A DNA stretch of 64,000 bases from Dactylosporangium siamense (GTDB lineage: Bacteria; Actinomycetota; Actinomycetes; Mycobacteriales; Micromonosporaceae): NCBI RefSeq assembly GCF_016862795.1, contig NZ_BONQ01000183.1:1-64000 (forward strand), written 5' to 3'. The translations under genes and the position numbers were made by a program. Shown in pieces: positions 9,062-16,864 of the stretch. The notes below the pieces were generated by a model, which saw only the letters and a list, made by a program, of their open reading frames with translations, searched no databases and was not told the origin of the DNA. The stretch's first letter is position 1. The number at the start of each line of letters is the position of its first letter.

Positions 9062-10270
9062 GTGTCCTTCCACGCCTATGGGCCGTCCGGTGACGACTTG
9101 GCCCTCCTCGACGACCTTCGCCGGGGTGACGACCATCCGCAGGGTCCTGACGAACCGTTCTGGCGCGCGCCGTACTCGTTTCTGTGGTCGGCGTTGTACT
9201 GCGGCGGAAACCTGACTCCGGCCACCGTCGAGGGAGTGCGGTACCTCGTCCGGACGATCGGAGAGCCCGAGTTCGGCGGCGAGGACCCGACGCTGCGCAG
9301 TGGGGCCATTTGGTTCTTGCGTGAGGTCGCCCGTGAGGTGCTCGCGGGCATCGACCGCGCGACAGCGTCCCGGCGTGACGCGCCCGACGTGCGTGAGTGG
9401 CTGACCAGGTATTTGCGCGAACGCCGCTTCGTCCTGGACTGGACAAACGCCGACGCGCCGGGTGAGGTGCTGCTGGCTGCGGCGCGCGTGGACTGTTTCG
9501 ACCTGCTGCCCGAGGTGTACGCGACGATCGAGCCGCTGTTGAGCGCCCGGGTGCCGGCACTGCGGGGTTGTGCGGCCTTGACTGCCGCGACGTTGAGCGG
9601 CCACCCCGACCTGGTGGTGCATCGGCCTCGGCTGCTGGCGTACCACTTGGCGGAGTGCGCCTCGGCCGACGCGCACCATCGCGCCTCGATGCTGCTGGGC
9701 GCCGGCGAACTGGGCGGGGCACCGCGTGCGTGGCTGCGCGACCCGCATCCGGGCGTGCGGGTGTGTGCCGCGCTTGCTCCGGCATGTGCCGACGATCCCG
9801 AGGCGAACACCGTGCTGCTGGCCGAGGCGTCCCGGAATCCGGCCGTCATCGGCATGCAGGGGTTCGAGGGCATGATGGGGCTCTCGGCCCTGCCGTACCC
9901 GGAAGCCGCGCTCGCCGAACGGCTGTGCGCGGCCGTCCGCGACGTCGACCGCCTCCTGCCGGCGGCGATCCTCGCGGTGCCGTCTGACCCGACGTATCTC
10001 GACGTCGGCGAGCAACGCCGGGCATTCGGCGCGCTGGCCGAGCCGTACCTGCGTGTGGTCTTCCCAGACGGACTGCCGTCGCCGGCGGCGGTCACGCCCG
10101 TCCAGCGCCGGCTCGCCGAGATGGTCGCCCGGCACGCGCCCTTCCGCCAGTCTGACATCCGGGCGCTGTCGTCCTTGGGCAGCCACCTCGAAGCCTGGGA
10201 TGGGACATTTTCACGGCTCGGCCTGCCCAACGACCGGTCGTCGTGGCAGGCCGTGGCTGGCGTTGCCTGA
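9062..10270 (+). CDS. HEAT-like helical-repeat protein, function unknown
   Basis: The 402-aa protein starts with GTG (SFHAYGPSGDDLALLDDLRR). It is built of alternating amphipathic helices with recurring short turns, for example VRALRGCAALTAATL-like and HPGVRVCAALAPACADDPEA segments, which suggests a HEAT/ARM-type solenoid. The phrase LRDPHPGVRVCAALA is typical of a HEAT repeat. There is no signal peptide or membrane segment, so it should be cytoplasmic. Proteins of this size and style occur beside polymorphic toxin loci in streptomycetes and relatives, sometimes as immunity proteins, and the surrounding Rhs debris makes that possible here. No catalytic motif is visible and I do not assign a function. 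Confidence 0.6.
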   Translation: MSFHAYGPSGDDLALLDDLRRGDDHPQGPDEPFWRAPYSFLWSALYCGGNLTPATVEGVRYLVRTIGEPEFGGEDPTLRSGAIWFLREVAREVLAGIDRATASRRDAPDVREWLTRYLRERRFVLDWTNADAPGEVLLAAARVDCFDLLPEVYATIEPLLSARVPALRGCAALTAATLSGHPDLVVHRPRLLAYHLAECASADAHHRASMLLGAGELGGAPRAWLRDPHPGVRVCAALAPACADDPEANTVLLAEASRNPAVIGMQGFEGMMGLSALPYPEAALAERLCAAVRDVDRLLPAAILAVPSDPTYLDVGEQRRAFGALAEPYLRVVFPDGLPSPAAVTPVQRRLAEMVARHAPFRQSDIRALSSLGSHLEAWDGTFSRLGLPNDRSSWQAVAGVA

Positions 10271-10398
10271 GCCGGTTCCAAGCGCCGGTCAGCAGTGGCG
10301 GGCATACCTTCGGACGCCGGCGTTGTGCGCCGGCTACAGCAGCACGCGGAGAGGTCGCCCGGGTCAGGCCTACCAGTTCGTCAGTCTGAGCCGGCTTT

Positions 10399-10569
10399 GT
10401 CGGTGAGAACGGGGCTCTGGCCCACACTTTTGTGAAGCCAGGCCGTGGGCTACCAACGGCTACCCGAGGGCCGAGCGTCGGACTGCACGAACAGCGCCGG
10501 CCTCGACGGCGCCCACATGGTCGCAGTGATCATTCACGGAGATTGCGCCAGAGCCCCGTTCTCACCGAC
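10399..10569. mobile_element. MITE-like element, 171 bp with 22-bp perfect terminal inverted repeats
   Basis: Positions 10399-10420 and 10548-10569 are perfect inverted repeats of 22 bp (core GAACGGGGCTCTGG and its complement). The 130 bp between them contain no gene. The right end also carries the 29-bp sequence shared with 8313-8341. The element sits exactly where the downstream monooxygenase reading frame stops resembling its family. I see no clear target-site duplication, so the transposase family that mobilised it is uncertain; the ISL3 remnant nearby is a candidate. Confidence 0.65.
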
Positions 10570-10700
10570 GGAGCCACCGCGTGGCCACGTGACGGCTCGA
10601 CGAGGTCGAGCAGCAGCGACCGGAGCCGGTCGGCATGTCCAGGTCGAGGTGTCACGAATCCGTAGAGCGAGACGGGCTTGGCATCGGTGGAGGTTGTCAT
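10570..10700 (-). pseudogene. Antibiotic-biosynthesis-monooxygenase-like gene, truncated
   Basis: Translation from ATG 10700 on the minus strand gives KPVSLYGFVTPRPGHADRLR followed by SLLLDLVEPSRG, the first beta strand and helix of the small dimeric ABM/quinol monooxygenase fold (normally about 95-110 aa). After about 43 residues the frame enters the inverted-repeat element and ends within it, so the remaining strands are missing. The promoter side is intact: the gene diverges from the MerR gene across a shared palindrome. A monooxygenase of this type beside a MerR regulator is a common pair in actinobacteria, the regulator controlling the enzyme. Confidence 0.65.
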
Positions 10701-10713
10701 GTCATCCACCCTA

Positions 10714-10737
10714 GAATCTCTCATCAGTGTGAGATTC
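10714..10737. promoter_or_regulatory. Palindromic operator between monooxygenase and merR-like genes
   Basis: GAATCTC at 10714-10720 and GAGATTC at 10731-10737 form a perfect 7-bp inverted repeat with a 10-bp spacer in the 59-bp divergent intergenic region. Dyads of this type lying between promoter elements are the usual binding sites of MerR-family regulators. I infer autoregulation and control of the divergent gene. Confidence 0.6.
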
Positions 10738-10759
10738 AAGCAGAGGTGGGACGGGTCAC

Positions 10760-11124
10760 GTGAAGATCGGGGAGCTCGCTCGCAAGACGGGCGTGAGCGT
10801 GCGACTGTTGCGCTACTACGAGGATCAGCGGCTGCTGACATCGCATCGCATCGCACCGCAGGCGGCCACCGTCACTACCAGCCCGATGCGCCGACGACCG
10901 TCACCCGGATCCGAACGCTACTCGCCGCCGGACTGCCAACTCGGGTCATCCAGGAACTGATGCCCTGCTTCGTCGGCGACGCCGGCGAGTTGCAGCCATG
11001 CGTCCTTGACCACCTCCGGGCACAACTGGCCGAACTGGACTCGCGCATGGCCGATCTCGCCAGGGCCCGCGCCGCCCTGGGTGCAATCGTCGCCTCGACG
11101 ACCGGCACCCCAGCACAGCAATAG
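10760..11124 (+). pseudogene. MerR-family regulator with a 5-bp duplication frameshift
   Basis: GTG at 10760 opens a typical MerR DNA-binding domain: MKIGELARKTGVSVRLLRYY followed by EDQRLLTSHR. At about 10841-10856 the sequence TCGCA occurs three times in tandem. Deleting one copy restores the family sequence SHRTAGGHRHYQPDAP and a frame that continues through TRIRTLLAAGLPTRVIQELM and a C-terminal coiled helix (LAELDSRMADLARARAALGA) to the stop at 11124. As read, the frame terminates at about 10960 after 66 residues. The intact length would be about 120 aa, normal for the family. The locus is either a pseudogene, a slippage-switchable gene or a sequencing error; the neighbouring truncated target gene favours a decayed locus. 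Confidence 0.78.
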
Positions 11125-11202
11125 AGCGCTCACTGAACTGCCGATGAGCGAGCACCGTCCCGTCCGGCCTCCCTCTGCTGACAGGCGGATAGCGGATCTA
11201 AC

Positions 11203-12285
11203 ATGTTGTGCGTGGGATCTCGGGCGAATGTGGCGGTCCGGCAGGACGGTGTCTGGACACACCGCGGCGGTGGCGGTCTGGGCTACAGCCTGGACACCTT
11301 GCTGGCCCTCGGGCCCGATCCCGCACTGGCGGCCTTCCTCTCGCCTACGTTTCCGGTGTGGCAGGAACATCAGTGGTACCGGGAGTCCTCATGCGAGTCC
11401 GGTGCACTGATCGACGTGGACGCCAAGGAACTGCTGGTGTTCTTGAACGTCGACTACGACGAGCGCTGCGCCTACCTTGACGCCTATCGACGGACCTGGC
11501 CCGGATGGAACGTCCGCTGGGCATACAACGGCATCGTCGACGTGACGGACGCGCTCGGGCTGGACCGTGCGGTCCTGACCCGCGAGGCGTGGGACGACAC
11601 CGACCTGTTCCGTTGGGGCCGACCGGACCCGCAAGAGCCGCCGAAGCTGCACTACCTGATCACGATCGAGGATGCCGCGTACGGATTGGCCGACAATGTC
11701 GTGCGACCGTGGGCGCTCGGTCCCGCTGTCCTGGAGCAACTCGTGGACCTGCCGCGGCTGTCGACGTGGCCGGAAATACCCCGAGGCGGAATGCACGTGG
11801 ATCCGGCCGACCACACCGTCGGCGTGTGGTCCATCGATCCGGTCTACGGACTGGTCGAACGCTGCGGCGAGCGTTGGCCCGGTTGGACGGTGGAGTTCTG
11901 GCACGACCGTTACGCCGAGCAGCAACGCCGCTGCGCAGGCACGTTCCGGTTCCCAGATCCTGGCCCCGCGGTAGACCTGTGCGGATACGCGATGGCAAAA
12001 CGAGTCGTCGAGCACTGGATCTGCACAACACCGCAGTTCCTACCCCACATACCGATGAGAACCAGCTACGACGGCACCTACGGTATGCGCTACGCCGGCC
12101 TGACCGTCGCGGACCTGCAACGGCTCGGGGAACTCATCCTCGGCCCCGACCGTGACCCGAACACCGAACTCACCGTCCCGGACGACTGGCCACCACAGTG
12201 GACCGCCTGGCTCAAGGCCAACGACTGGTGCCGACCACTCGACGTCGCCGCCTACGCCCGCGAGCAGCTCCCCTTCTACCTTTGA
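11203..12285 (+). CDS. Hypothetical protein, 360 aa
   Basis: I do not recognise the family. The protein is soluble, rich in Trp and acidic residues (RRTWPGWNVRWAYNG, WGRPDPQEPPKLHYL, CGERWPGWTVEFWHDRY) with no signal peptide or membrane segment. Two similar phrases, RTWPGWNVRWAYNGIVD and ERWPGWTVEFWHDRYAE, suggest an internal duplication of a beta-strand unit. Codon use is that of a genuine high-GC gene and the frame is uninterrupted. Start ATG at 11203 is the first convenient codon; a ribosome site is weak. Its position among toxin and immunity debris makes an immunity role conceivable, but this is guesswork. Confidence 0.6.
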   Translation: MLCVGSRANVAVRQDGVWTHRGGGGLGYSLDTLLALGPDPALAAFLSPTFPVWQEHQWYRESSCESGALIDVDAKELLVFLNVDYDERCAYLDAYRRTWPGWNVRWAYNGIVDVTDALGLDRAVLTREAWDDTDLFRWGRPDPQEPPKLHYLITIEDAAYGLADNVVRPWALGPAVLEQLVDLPRLSTWPEIPRGGMHVDPADHTVGVWSIDPVYGLVERCGERWPGWTVEFWHDRYAEQQRRCAGTFRFPDPGPAVDLCGYAMAKRVVEHWICTTPQFLPHIPMRTSYDGTYGMRYAGLTVADLQRLGELILGPDRDPNTELTVPDDWPPQWTAWLKANDWCRPLDVAAYAREQLPFYL

Positions 12286-12476
12286 ACAACCGGACGCCGC
12301 GGCCCAAGAAAGACGCGAAATCAATCAGCGCACGCCTGCTCGCTGACGAAGACGCCCATCGTGCCGGCCGATCATGGCGTCCGCTCATGGCGCCGGTCGC
12401 GCGCCACAGCCGAGCGGAGATCGCCACAGTCCGTAATGGAGTGATCGATCAAAGCGCCCGGGGATCAGCAAGATAG
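12286..12476. other. Short intergenic stretch
   Basis: These 191 bp separate the preceding hypothetical gene from the orphan toxin-like ORF. I see no gene, repeat or hairpin here. Any promoter for the next ORF would lie here, but the true 5' end of that ORF is itself doubtful. Confidence 0.4.
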
Positions 12477-13022
12477 GTGGTCAGGCCAGCGGTCCGCATC
12501 GTTACAGCCGCGGTCAGGCGGCGCATGGTCGCCGCGGTCACCCATGATGTCGCTGCTTCCAGCGGCACGAAGGCATATCGGCGCACCTCGTCCGGGCTTG
12601 GACGGACGTGTGCGCGCGATGGAGACTTCCGTTCGCGGGTCGACGAAATCGTGGGCCTTCTGATCGCCTCGGCACTGGGTGAGTGCGCCGGCGGGACCTG
12701 CGACTTCGAACTCGACAGCTACTGGTTCGGTGCCTCGATGACCAACAACATCGACTATGAGTTGGGTGTGCGCGGTGTGCAGTTCCGGGTGCGTGGTGAT
12801 ATGACAGTATGGAACTCCCCGGAAGGCACGAATTCCTACATGGGTGAGTACTGGGTCGAGGTGTACAAAGACTGGAACTTTGATGACGAAGACCAGATCT
12901 GGAACATTGGCTTCGCGCCGTACAACGCGATGGTCGACTACGGTGTCGCCAAGGACTTTGCAGTCAAGGGTTACACTAAGCAAAGTTATGGCATCTATCC
13001 AGGTTCGAAGAACCATGCGTAG
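12477..13022 (+). CDS. Orphan toxin-tail-like protein, start uncertain
   Basis: From about 12640 the frame gives a compact aromatic, acidic domain (CDFELDSYWFGASMTNNIDY, WVEVYKDWNFDDEDQIWNIG, AVKGYTKQSYGIYPGSKNHA). The first 50 or so residues are Arg/Val-rich and look like non-coding sequence read through, so the listed GTG start at 12477 is doubtful. I do not recognise the fold. A short domain without its own N-terminus, followed at once by an overlapping small lipoprotein gene and then by Rhs core debris, matches an orphan C-terminal toxin cassette of an Rhs locus. GC content is lower than that of neighbours, another common trait of such cassettes. Confidence 0.5.
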   Translation: MVRPAVRIVTAAVRRRMVAAVTHDVAASSGTKAYRRTSSGLGRTCARDGDFRSRVDEIVGLLIASALGECAGGTCDFELDSYWFGASMTNNIDYELGVRGVQFRVRGDMTVWNSPEGTNSYMGEYWVEVYKDWNFDDEDQIWNIGFAPYNAMVDYGVAKDFAVKGYTKQSYGIYPGSKNHA

Positions 13023-13503
13023 ATCGGGCGTTCGGCGCCGGCTTGTCGCTGGCGCCCTGGCGTTCACTACCGCCCTACCTGCCATGGTTGGCTGCGGAGT
13101 GTCATCGCATCGTGACAGCAGGGCATTTGACGGTGCGCGCCGTGACGTCAGCCTTGAAGCGCTCGCGGCCCAACTCGGTGTGACGATCCCGGAGTGCGCC
13201 GTCGGCATCCGATACTTCGCAAGCGACGGTATCCAGGACAACCTGTACCTACGTTTCACGGCCGACTCGCCCTGCTTCTCCCGTTACCGCGAACGGCAGA
13301 GACTATCCGACAAGTCCGCTGGACCTGTCCAACCCCTCAGCTTTGCTGCCTCAGACGTCAAGGGTTTGGACTGGGGAATTCGGGAGGGAGTCGAATTTGA
13401 CTTCTACCTGGCTGACGTGACGGGAACTCATCGTGATGTGGAGCTCTCGGTCTATCGCGACGAGGTCGATCAGCTGGTGTTGGTCTACGCGTTCGAGATG
13501 TGA
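13015..13503 (+). CDS. Small lipoprotein, possible immunity partner of the preceding ORF
   Basis: The ATG at 13015 overlaps the preceding stop (13020-13022) by 8 bp. The 162-aa product has a basic N-terminus (MRRSGVRRRL), a hydrophobic stretch and the lipobox-like end LPAMVGC, so it should be exported and lipid-anchored. The mature part (SLEALAAQLGVTIPECAVGI, DNLYLRFTADSPCFSRY, VEFDFYLADVTGTHRDVELS) looks like a single alpha/beta domain that I cannot name. Membrane-anchored immunity proteins commonly follow toxin tails acting outside the cytoplasm, and the overlap supports coupling. The gene is intact. Confidence 0.62.
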   Translation: MRRSGVRRRLVAGALAFTTALPAMVGCGVSSHRDSRAFDGARRDVSLEALAAQLGVTIPECAVGIRYFASDGIQDNLYLRFTADSPCFSRYRERQRLSDKSAGPVQPLSFAASDVKGLDWGIREGVEFDFYLADVTGTHRDVELSVYRDEVDQLVLVYAFEM

Positions 13504-13524
13504 TCGATGGGCGAAGGTGTGCGA

Positions 13525-13741
13525 ACCGGGGACATTCCGAACACGGGGTTCCGGGGACATGCCGAACACGACCTGTGTGCCCGGCCAGGACCGCCCGGAG
13601 CGTTTTCGCACCCCACCGGCCGTTCCGGTCCTTGTGCAACCGCACGATCTCGTCCTCGAGCACCGCGGGCGTCACTGCCGGGCTGGACAACGGCCGCCGC
13701 GACCGCGGCACCAACCCGGCCGCACCGTCGACCCGGTACCT
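13525..13741 (-). pseudogene. IS481-family transposase remnant
   Basis: Minus-strand translation shows RYRVDGAAGLVPRSRRPLSS followed by AVLEDEIVRLHKDRNG. This is the N-terminal region of IS481-type transposases, where a helix-turn-helix domain is followed by GLVPRSRRP and a conserved EDEIVRLRK helix. The DDE core is absent. The left edge holds two near-identical 19-bp direct repeats (13527-13545 and 13551-13569, containing GGGGACAT) that resemble an IS end. It lies between the lipoprotein and the Rhs core remnant. Confidence 0.62.
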
Positions 13742-13962
13742 GCCTACGGCGGCGCCCGCAACGGAACAGTTACCTGGCCCAGCAGCCAGGGCTTCCTCGG
13801 CGCCACCGCCGACAGCGTCGGCCTGCTGCAGCTCGGTCAGCGCACGTACGACTCGGCACTCGGCCGGTTCATCTCCGTTGACCCGCTGATTAACCTGGCC
13901 GACCCACAGCAGATGAACGGATACGCATACAGTCACAACAACCCGGTGAGCTCAGCGTACGG
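13742..13962 (+). pseudogene. Rhs core remnant
   Basis: About 73 codons encode the end of an Rhs-associated core: PAYGGARNGTVTWPSSQG, then FLGATADSVGLLQLGQRTYD, ALGRFISVDPLINLADPQQM and NGYAYSHNNPV. The sequence is interrupted upstream by IS481 debris and runs into unrelated DNA downstream. It is not the same sequence as the core at about 3,000-3,270 and therefore represents a second Rhs gene. The toxin-like ORF at 12477 may once have been attached to it or to a displaced cassette. Confidence 0.82.
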
Positions 13963-13995
13963 TCCGGCGACTCGGGAGAAGCGTACCGATGGGCA

Positions 13996-14349
13996 TCAGC
14001 TTGGGCGGCGACGGGGGCGGGGCTCGTCGGGTGGGCGGTGCCAGGAGCGGTCGACGGCGACGTGCCACCAATCCGGCAGGGGGCCGGCGAGCAGGCCGCC
14101 CGTCGGCTGGTCCGGGTGCAGGCCGAGCGGCCGCAGCGCGCCGGCGGCGACGTGCAGACGGAACCAGCCGAGGGGGCGGCCGTAGTCGTCCCGGCCGCAC
14201 ATCACGTCGATCCTGACCTGGTCGTCAGAGAACGGCATCCAGTCGATGCCGTTCTCGCGCAGTCAAAATCGCAGCGCCGCCTGGGGCGACGGAGCGCCGG
14301 GAAGGCACTTGTAGCTGAACAGCGGGACCCAGTCGGTGTCCTGACCCAT
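13996..14349 (-). pseudogene. Small gene with an in-frame TGA
   Basis: From ATG 14349 the minus strand reads MGQDTDWVPLFSYKCLPGAP and on to AALRF, then TGA at 14265-14263, then continues in the same frame LRENGIDWMPFSDDQVRIDV, MCGRDDYGRPLGWFRLHVAA and DWWHVAVDRSWH to a stop at 13996. Residues before and after the stop look like one continuous domain. I do not recognise the family. Either a nonsense mutation inactivated a 117-residue gene or translation restarts at ATG 14238 to give an 80-aa product. No selenocysteine machinery or insertion element is evident. Confidence 0.5.
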
Positions 14350-14525
14350 GCGTCCATGATGCCTCACCGGACTCATGCTCCACGTGTTCGGGCAGTGCAG
14401 CGGGATCGGCGTGAGCGCATGTGCGGTGCATCCGCGCGCGCGACGCAAGGCCCTGCCGCGGCTGCAAGGCAGAGGTTCAGCCGCAGCCGTACCTCTATCC
14501 GGTCGCCGTCGGTGAACGAGGCGAC

Positions 14526-14660
14526 CTCGTCCAGATCGCCCTGCAGGATCTCGTCGATCACCGACCGGACCGGATCAAGCTTTGGCGCCTGCGCCGTGCG
14601 CGGCGCGGGCATCGCCGAGCGCCGCGCCTCCCGCACCCATGCGCCCGCAATGGTGGGTAC
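14526..14660 (-). pseudogene. IS21 IstA-type transposase fragment
   Basis: Minus-strand residues REARRSAMPAPRTAQAPKLD and PVRSVIDEILQGDLDE match the region of IstA transposases in which the helix-turn-helix (VREAL.SA.PAPRK) is followed by KLDPVRPVIDE.L..DLDAPRKQRHT. The reading frame loses similarity directly after DLDE, so only about 45 codons survive. It is a relic with no flanking inverted repeats that I can see. Confidence 0.55.
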
Positions 14661-14681
14661 ATCGTGACATAGGGTGCGGTG

Positions 14682-15089
14682 ATGGCCGACGACTGGACGC
14701 CCCCGGAGCGCGGGCGTTGCACCTGCGCGGTCCACCTGGAGCAGGTGCTGGACGTGGTGGTGCAGGCGGCCCGTCCGGACCTCGCACCAATGACGGTCGC
14801 CGAACTGCTGGGCTCCGGCGATCTCAAGGCCGATCCGCTCTCGGCGACGGCCCGTCGATCGGGTGCTGCCGGCTACCACTGGTCGCTCTGGGTCGGTGAC
14901 ACCGCTCGCGGGTACTACGACGACCGCGCGTCGCTGCAGCTCGACCAGGGGATCCTGGCGGCGCCAGGGGTCGTGACCGTCGAGTGGATCGAACGGGAGG
15001 AGTTCATCGTCGGTGCGCCAACGCTGTGTGCCGACGGGATGACCGCCGTGGTCGCCGGCGTGCTCGCAGATCCACGGGTCCGCAGGTAG
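14682..15089 (+). CDS. Hypothetical protein, 135 aa
   Basis: I do not recognise this small soluble protein. It starts at the ATG 14682 (MADDWTPPERGRCTCAVHLE), with an alternative GTG just upstream at 14679. Two helical segments (LEQVLDVVVQAARPDLAPMT) precede a beta-rich part (GYHWSLWVGDTARGYYDDRA, VVTVEWIEREEFIVGAP) and a C-terminal helix. There is no signal peptide. The frame is intact and the composition is consistent with a real gene. It follows the IS21 remnant and has no coherent operon partner. Confidence 0.5.
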   Translation: MADDWTPPERGRCTCAVHLEQVLDVVVQAARPDLAPMTVAELLGSGDLKADPLSATARRSGAAGYHWSLWVGDTARGYYDDRASLQLDQGILAAPGVVTVEWIEREEFIVGAPTLCADGMTAVVAGVLADPRVRR

Positions 15090-15442
15090 AGCAGCTGCCT
15101 GCCAGACGCCGATCTTGGTCCCGCTCATGGTGCCGGTCGTGCGTTGCCCCTCTACAGCTTTGCCGCAGTGCGTGTCCACCGGAGTATCCGCAGAGGGTCC
15201 CGGGCTCGCTGCGTATCGGCGCCGGGCCGGTGCACGCGCGTAGCCGCGGATCCCACGCTCCGACCGAGCGAAGATAGTCATTGTCTCCGGCGGCGACTCG
15301 GCATCGCTGGTGCGCGCCTGTGCAGAGAACACGTCCACTGAGGGCTGGGCGGCGCCCTGCGCGCGGTGGTCCTCGGCCGCCTCGACGAGAGAGGCTCGAC
15401 GGTCGGTTCGAGCAGGCATCTGCTGTATGCGACCCGCTGACC
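15090..15442. other. Intergenic stretch between convergent genes, nothing recognised
   Basis: The 353 bp between the 3' ends of the hypothetical gene and the PASTA lipoprotein gene hold no convincing frame on either strand. I see no strong hairpin followed by a T-run. The stretch marks the right limit of the decayed accessory region. Confidence 0.5.
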
Positions 15443-16789
15443 TCAGCTCTTGCAGCCCGACGAGCCGGTCGGCTCGCCGTACTTGACGACCTCCACCTTG
15501 ACGTGGGTGTCCTTCGCCGCCGCGGTGCCCGCCTTCGGTGACTGCGCCACGACCAGCCAGTTGCGGTCCAGGACCTGCCGCCGTCCCTGCGAGGTGTGGT
15601 CCTTGGAGTCGGTGGGGTAGCCGGCGTCCTTGAGCTTGTCCTGCGCCTCCTGCAGGTTCATGCACATGACGTCCGGCACCGTGCCGGCGCCGCCGCTTGC
15701 GCCGCCCTCGCCGTCGGAGGGTTTGCGCACGCGCAGGGTGAGCTCGGTGTTGGCGTGCACCGTCGTGCCCTCGGCCGGGGTCTGCGACGCGACCACCCAG
15801 TTCTTCGGGTCCAGCACGCGGCGGTCCTGGCCGGTGTCGTCGACGAGGTGGATGTTGCGCAGGCCCAGCTGGTTGAGCCTGGTCTGGGCGTCCGGCAGCC
15901 GCTTGCCCTTCAGGCCGGGCATCTTCGCGTCGAACTGGGACGCCTTCGGGGCGGCCTTGTTGCCCCAGTCGTGCTGCAGCGGGTGCAGGACGCAGGACGC
16001 GAACGTGCTCAGCGTCAGGCAGCCGTTGGAGTCGAACTTGACCACGCCCCAGGTGATCGCGGCGAGCGCCACCCACTCGAAGACCCCGCCGAGGAGCTGG
16101 GCGCCGACGAGCCGGCCGCCGGCGCCGAGGATGAACGGCGGGTCGGCGACGACGGGGTACGCGACCCCGGCGGCGCGGTGCTCCACGACCAGGCGGACGG
16201 TGCCGCCGTGCACCTCGTAGTGCGACGGGACGAGCTTGCCGTTGGCGTCGTACGCCCATGAGGGCGGGATCGCGCCGACGGTCTTGTCCTTCGACCGCAG
16301 CACGACGCCGCCGCCGGCGAGCTGCGCGGTGGCGCCGGAGACCGTGGTGTCGAACGATGTCGGCGCCGCGGCGCTCTTGACGACGTAGAAGATGCGCGCC
16401 GCCTCCGGTGCGAGCACCTGCTCGGCGACGTCGGTGCCGCTCACGGCGTCGCGGAAGACGACGACGCCCTTCGCCGCGGTGCCGCCGCCGCCCTTGCCGG
16501 TGGTGCGCGCGGTGAGGGTCACGGCGCCGTCGTGCAGCACGACGCCCTGGCCGAGGTCGTCGGTGACGCGTGCGGACGTCGAGCTGTGCGACAGCGTGAG
16601 GCTGTGCTGGTCGGCCTTGACCGCCCGGTCGCCGGATTGGTCGAGCACGTCGGCGAAACTGCGGGGCGGCTTCGCGTAGGAGGGCACCTTGGCGGCCGAG
16701 CCGTCCTGGTCCGGGGTGCAGGCGCTGGTGCTGACGAGCGCCATGCACACCACGACGAGCAGGAATCGACGTGGTTCGCTGCGACCCAT
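15443..16789 (-). CDS. Secreted lipoprotein with two C-terminal PASTA domains
   Basis: ATG 16789 gives MGRSEPRRFLLVVVCMALVS then TSAC, a basic-hydrophobic leader with a lipobox-like cysteine at about residue 24, so the protein is probably exported and membrane-anchored (an upstream ATG at 16816 is possible). A beta-rich middle contains VRLVVEHRAAGVAYPVVADP, a phrase common in actinobacterial secreted proteins, and then a short hydrophobic segment. Two PASTA-like domains follow: LPDAQTRLNQLGLRN...WVVASQTPAEGT and NLQEAQDKLKDAGYPT...WLVVAQSPKAGT. PASTA domains bind peptidoglycan or muropeptides in kinases and penicillin-binding proteins; here no kinase is attached. The gene stands alone next to the biosynthetic cluster and need not belong to it. 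Confidence 0.72.
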   Translation of the reverse strand: MGRSEPRRFLLVVVCMALVSTSACTPDQDGSAAKVPSYAKPPRSFADVLDQSGDRAVKADQHSLTLSHSSTSARVTDDLGQGVVLHDGAVTLTARTTGKGGGGTAAKGVVVFRDAVSGTDVAEQVLAPEAARIFYVVKSAAAPTSFDTTVSGATAQLAGGGVVLRSKDKTVGAIPPSWAYDANGKLVPSHYEVHGGTVRLVVEHRAAGVAYPVVADPPFILGAGGRLVGAQLLGGVFEWVALAAITWGVVKFDSNGCLTLSTFASCVLHPLQHDWGNKAAPKASQFDAKMPGLKGKRLPDAQTRLNQLGLRNIHLVDDTGQDRRVLDPKNWVVASQTPAEGTTVHANTELTLRVRKPSDGEGGASGGAGTVPDVMCMNLQEAQDKLKDAGYPTDSKDHTSQGRRQVLDRNWLVVAQSPKAGTAAAKDTHVKVEVVKYGEPTGSSGCKS

Positions 16790-16864
16790 GAACGCAGTGT
16801 GCATGACGCCCGCCACCGAACGCTACGGCGTGCGCACGTACGGGTCTGGTGAAAGCACCAGTCT

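Noticed and set aside
14263-14265. Selenocysteine codon at the in-frame TGA
   Set aside because: No selenocysteine insertion hairpin or related gene is visible and the family is unknown; a nonsense mutation or downstream start is simpler.
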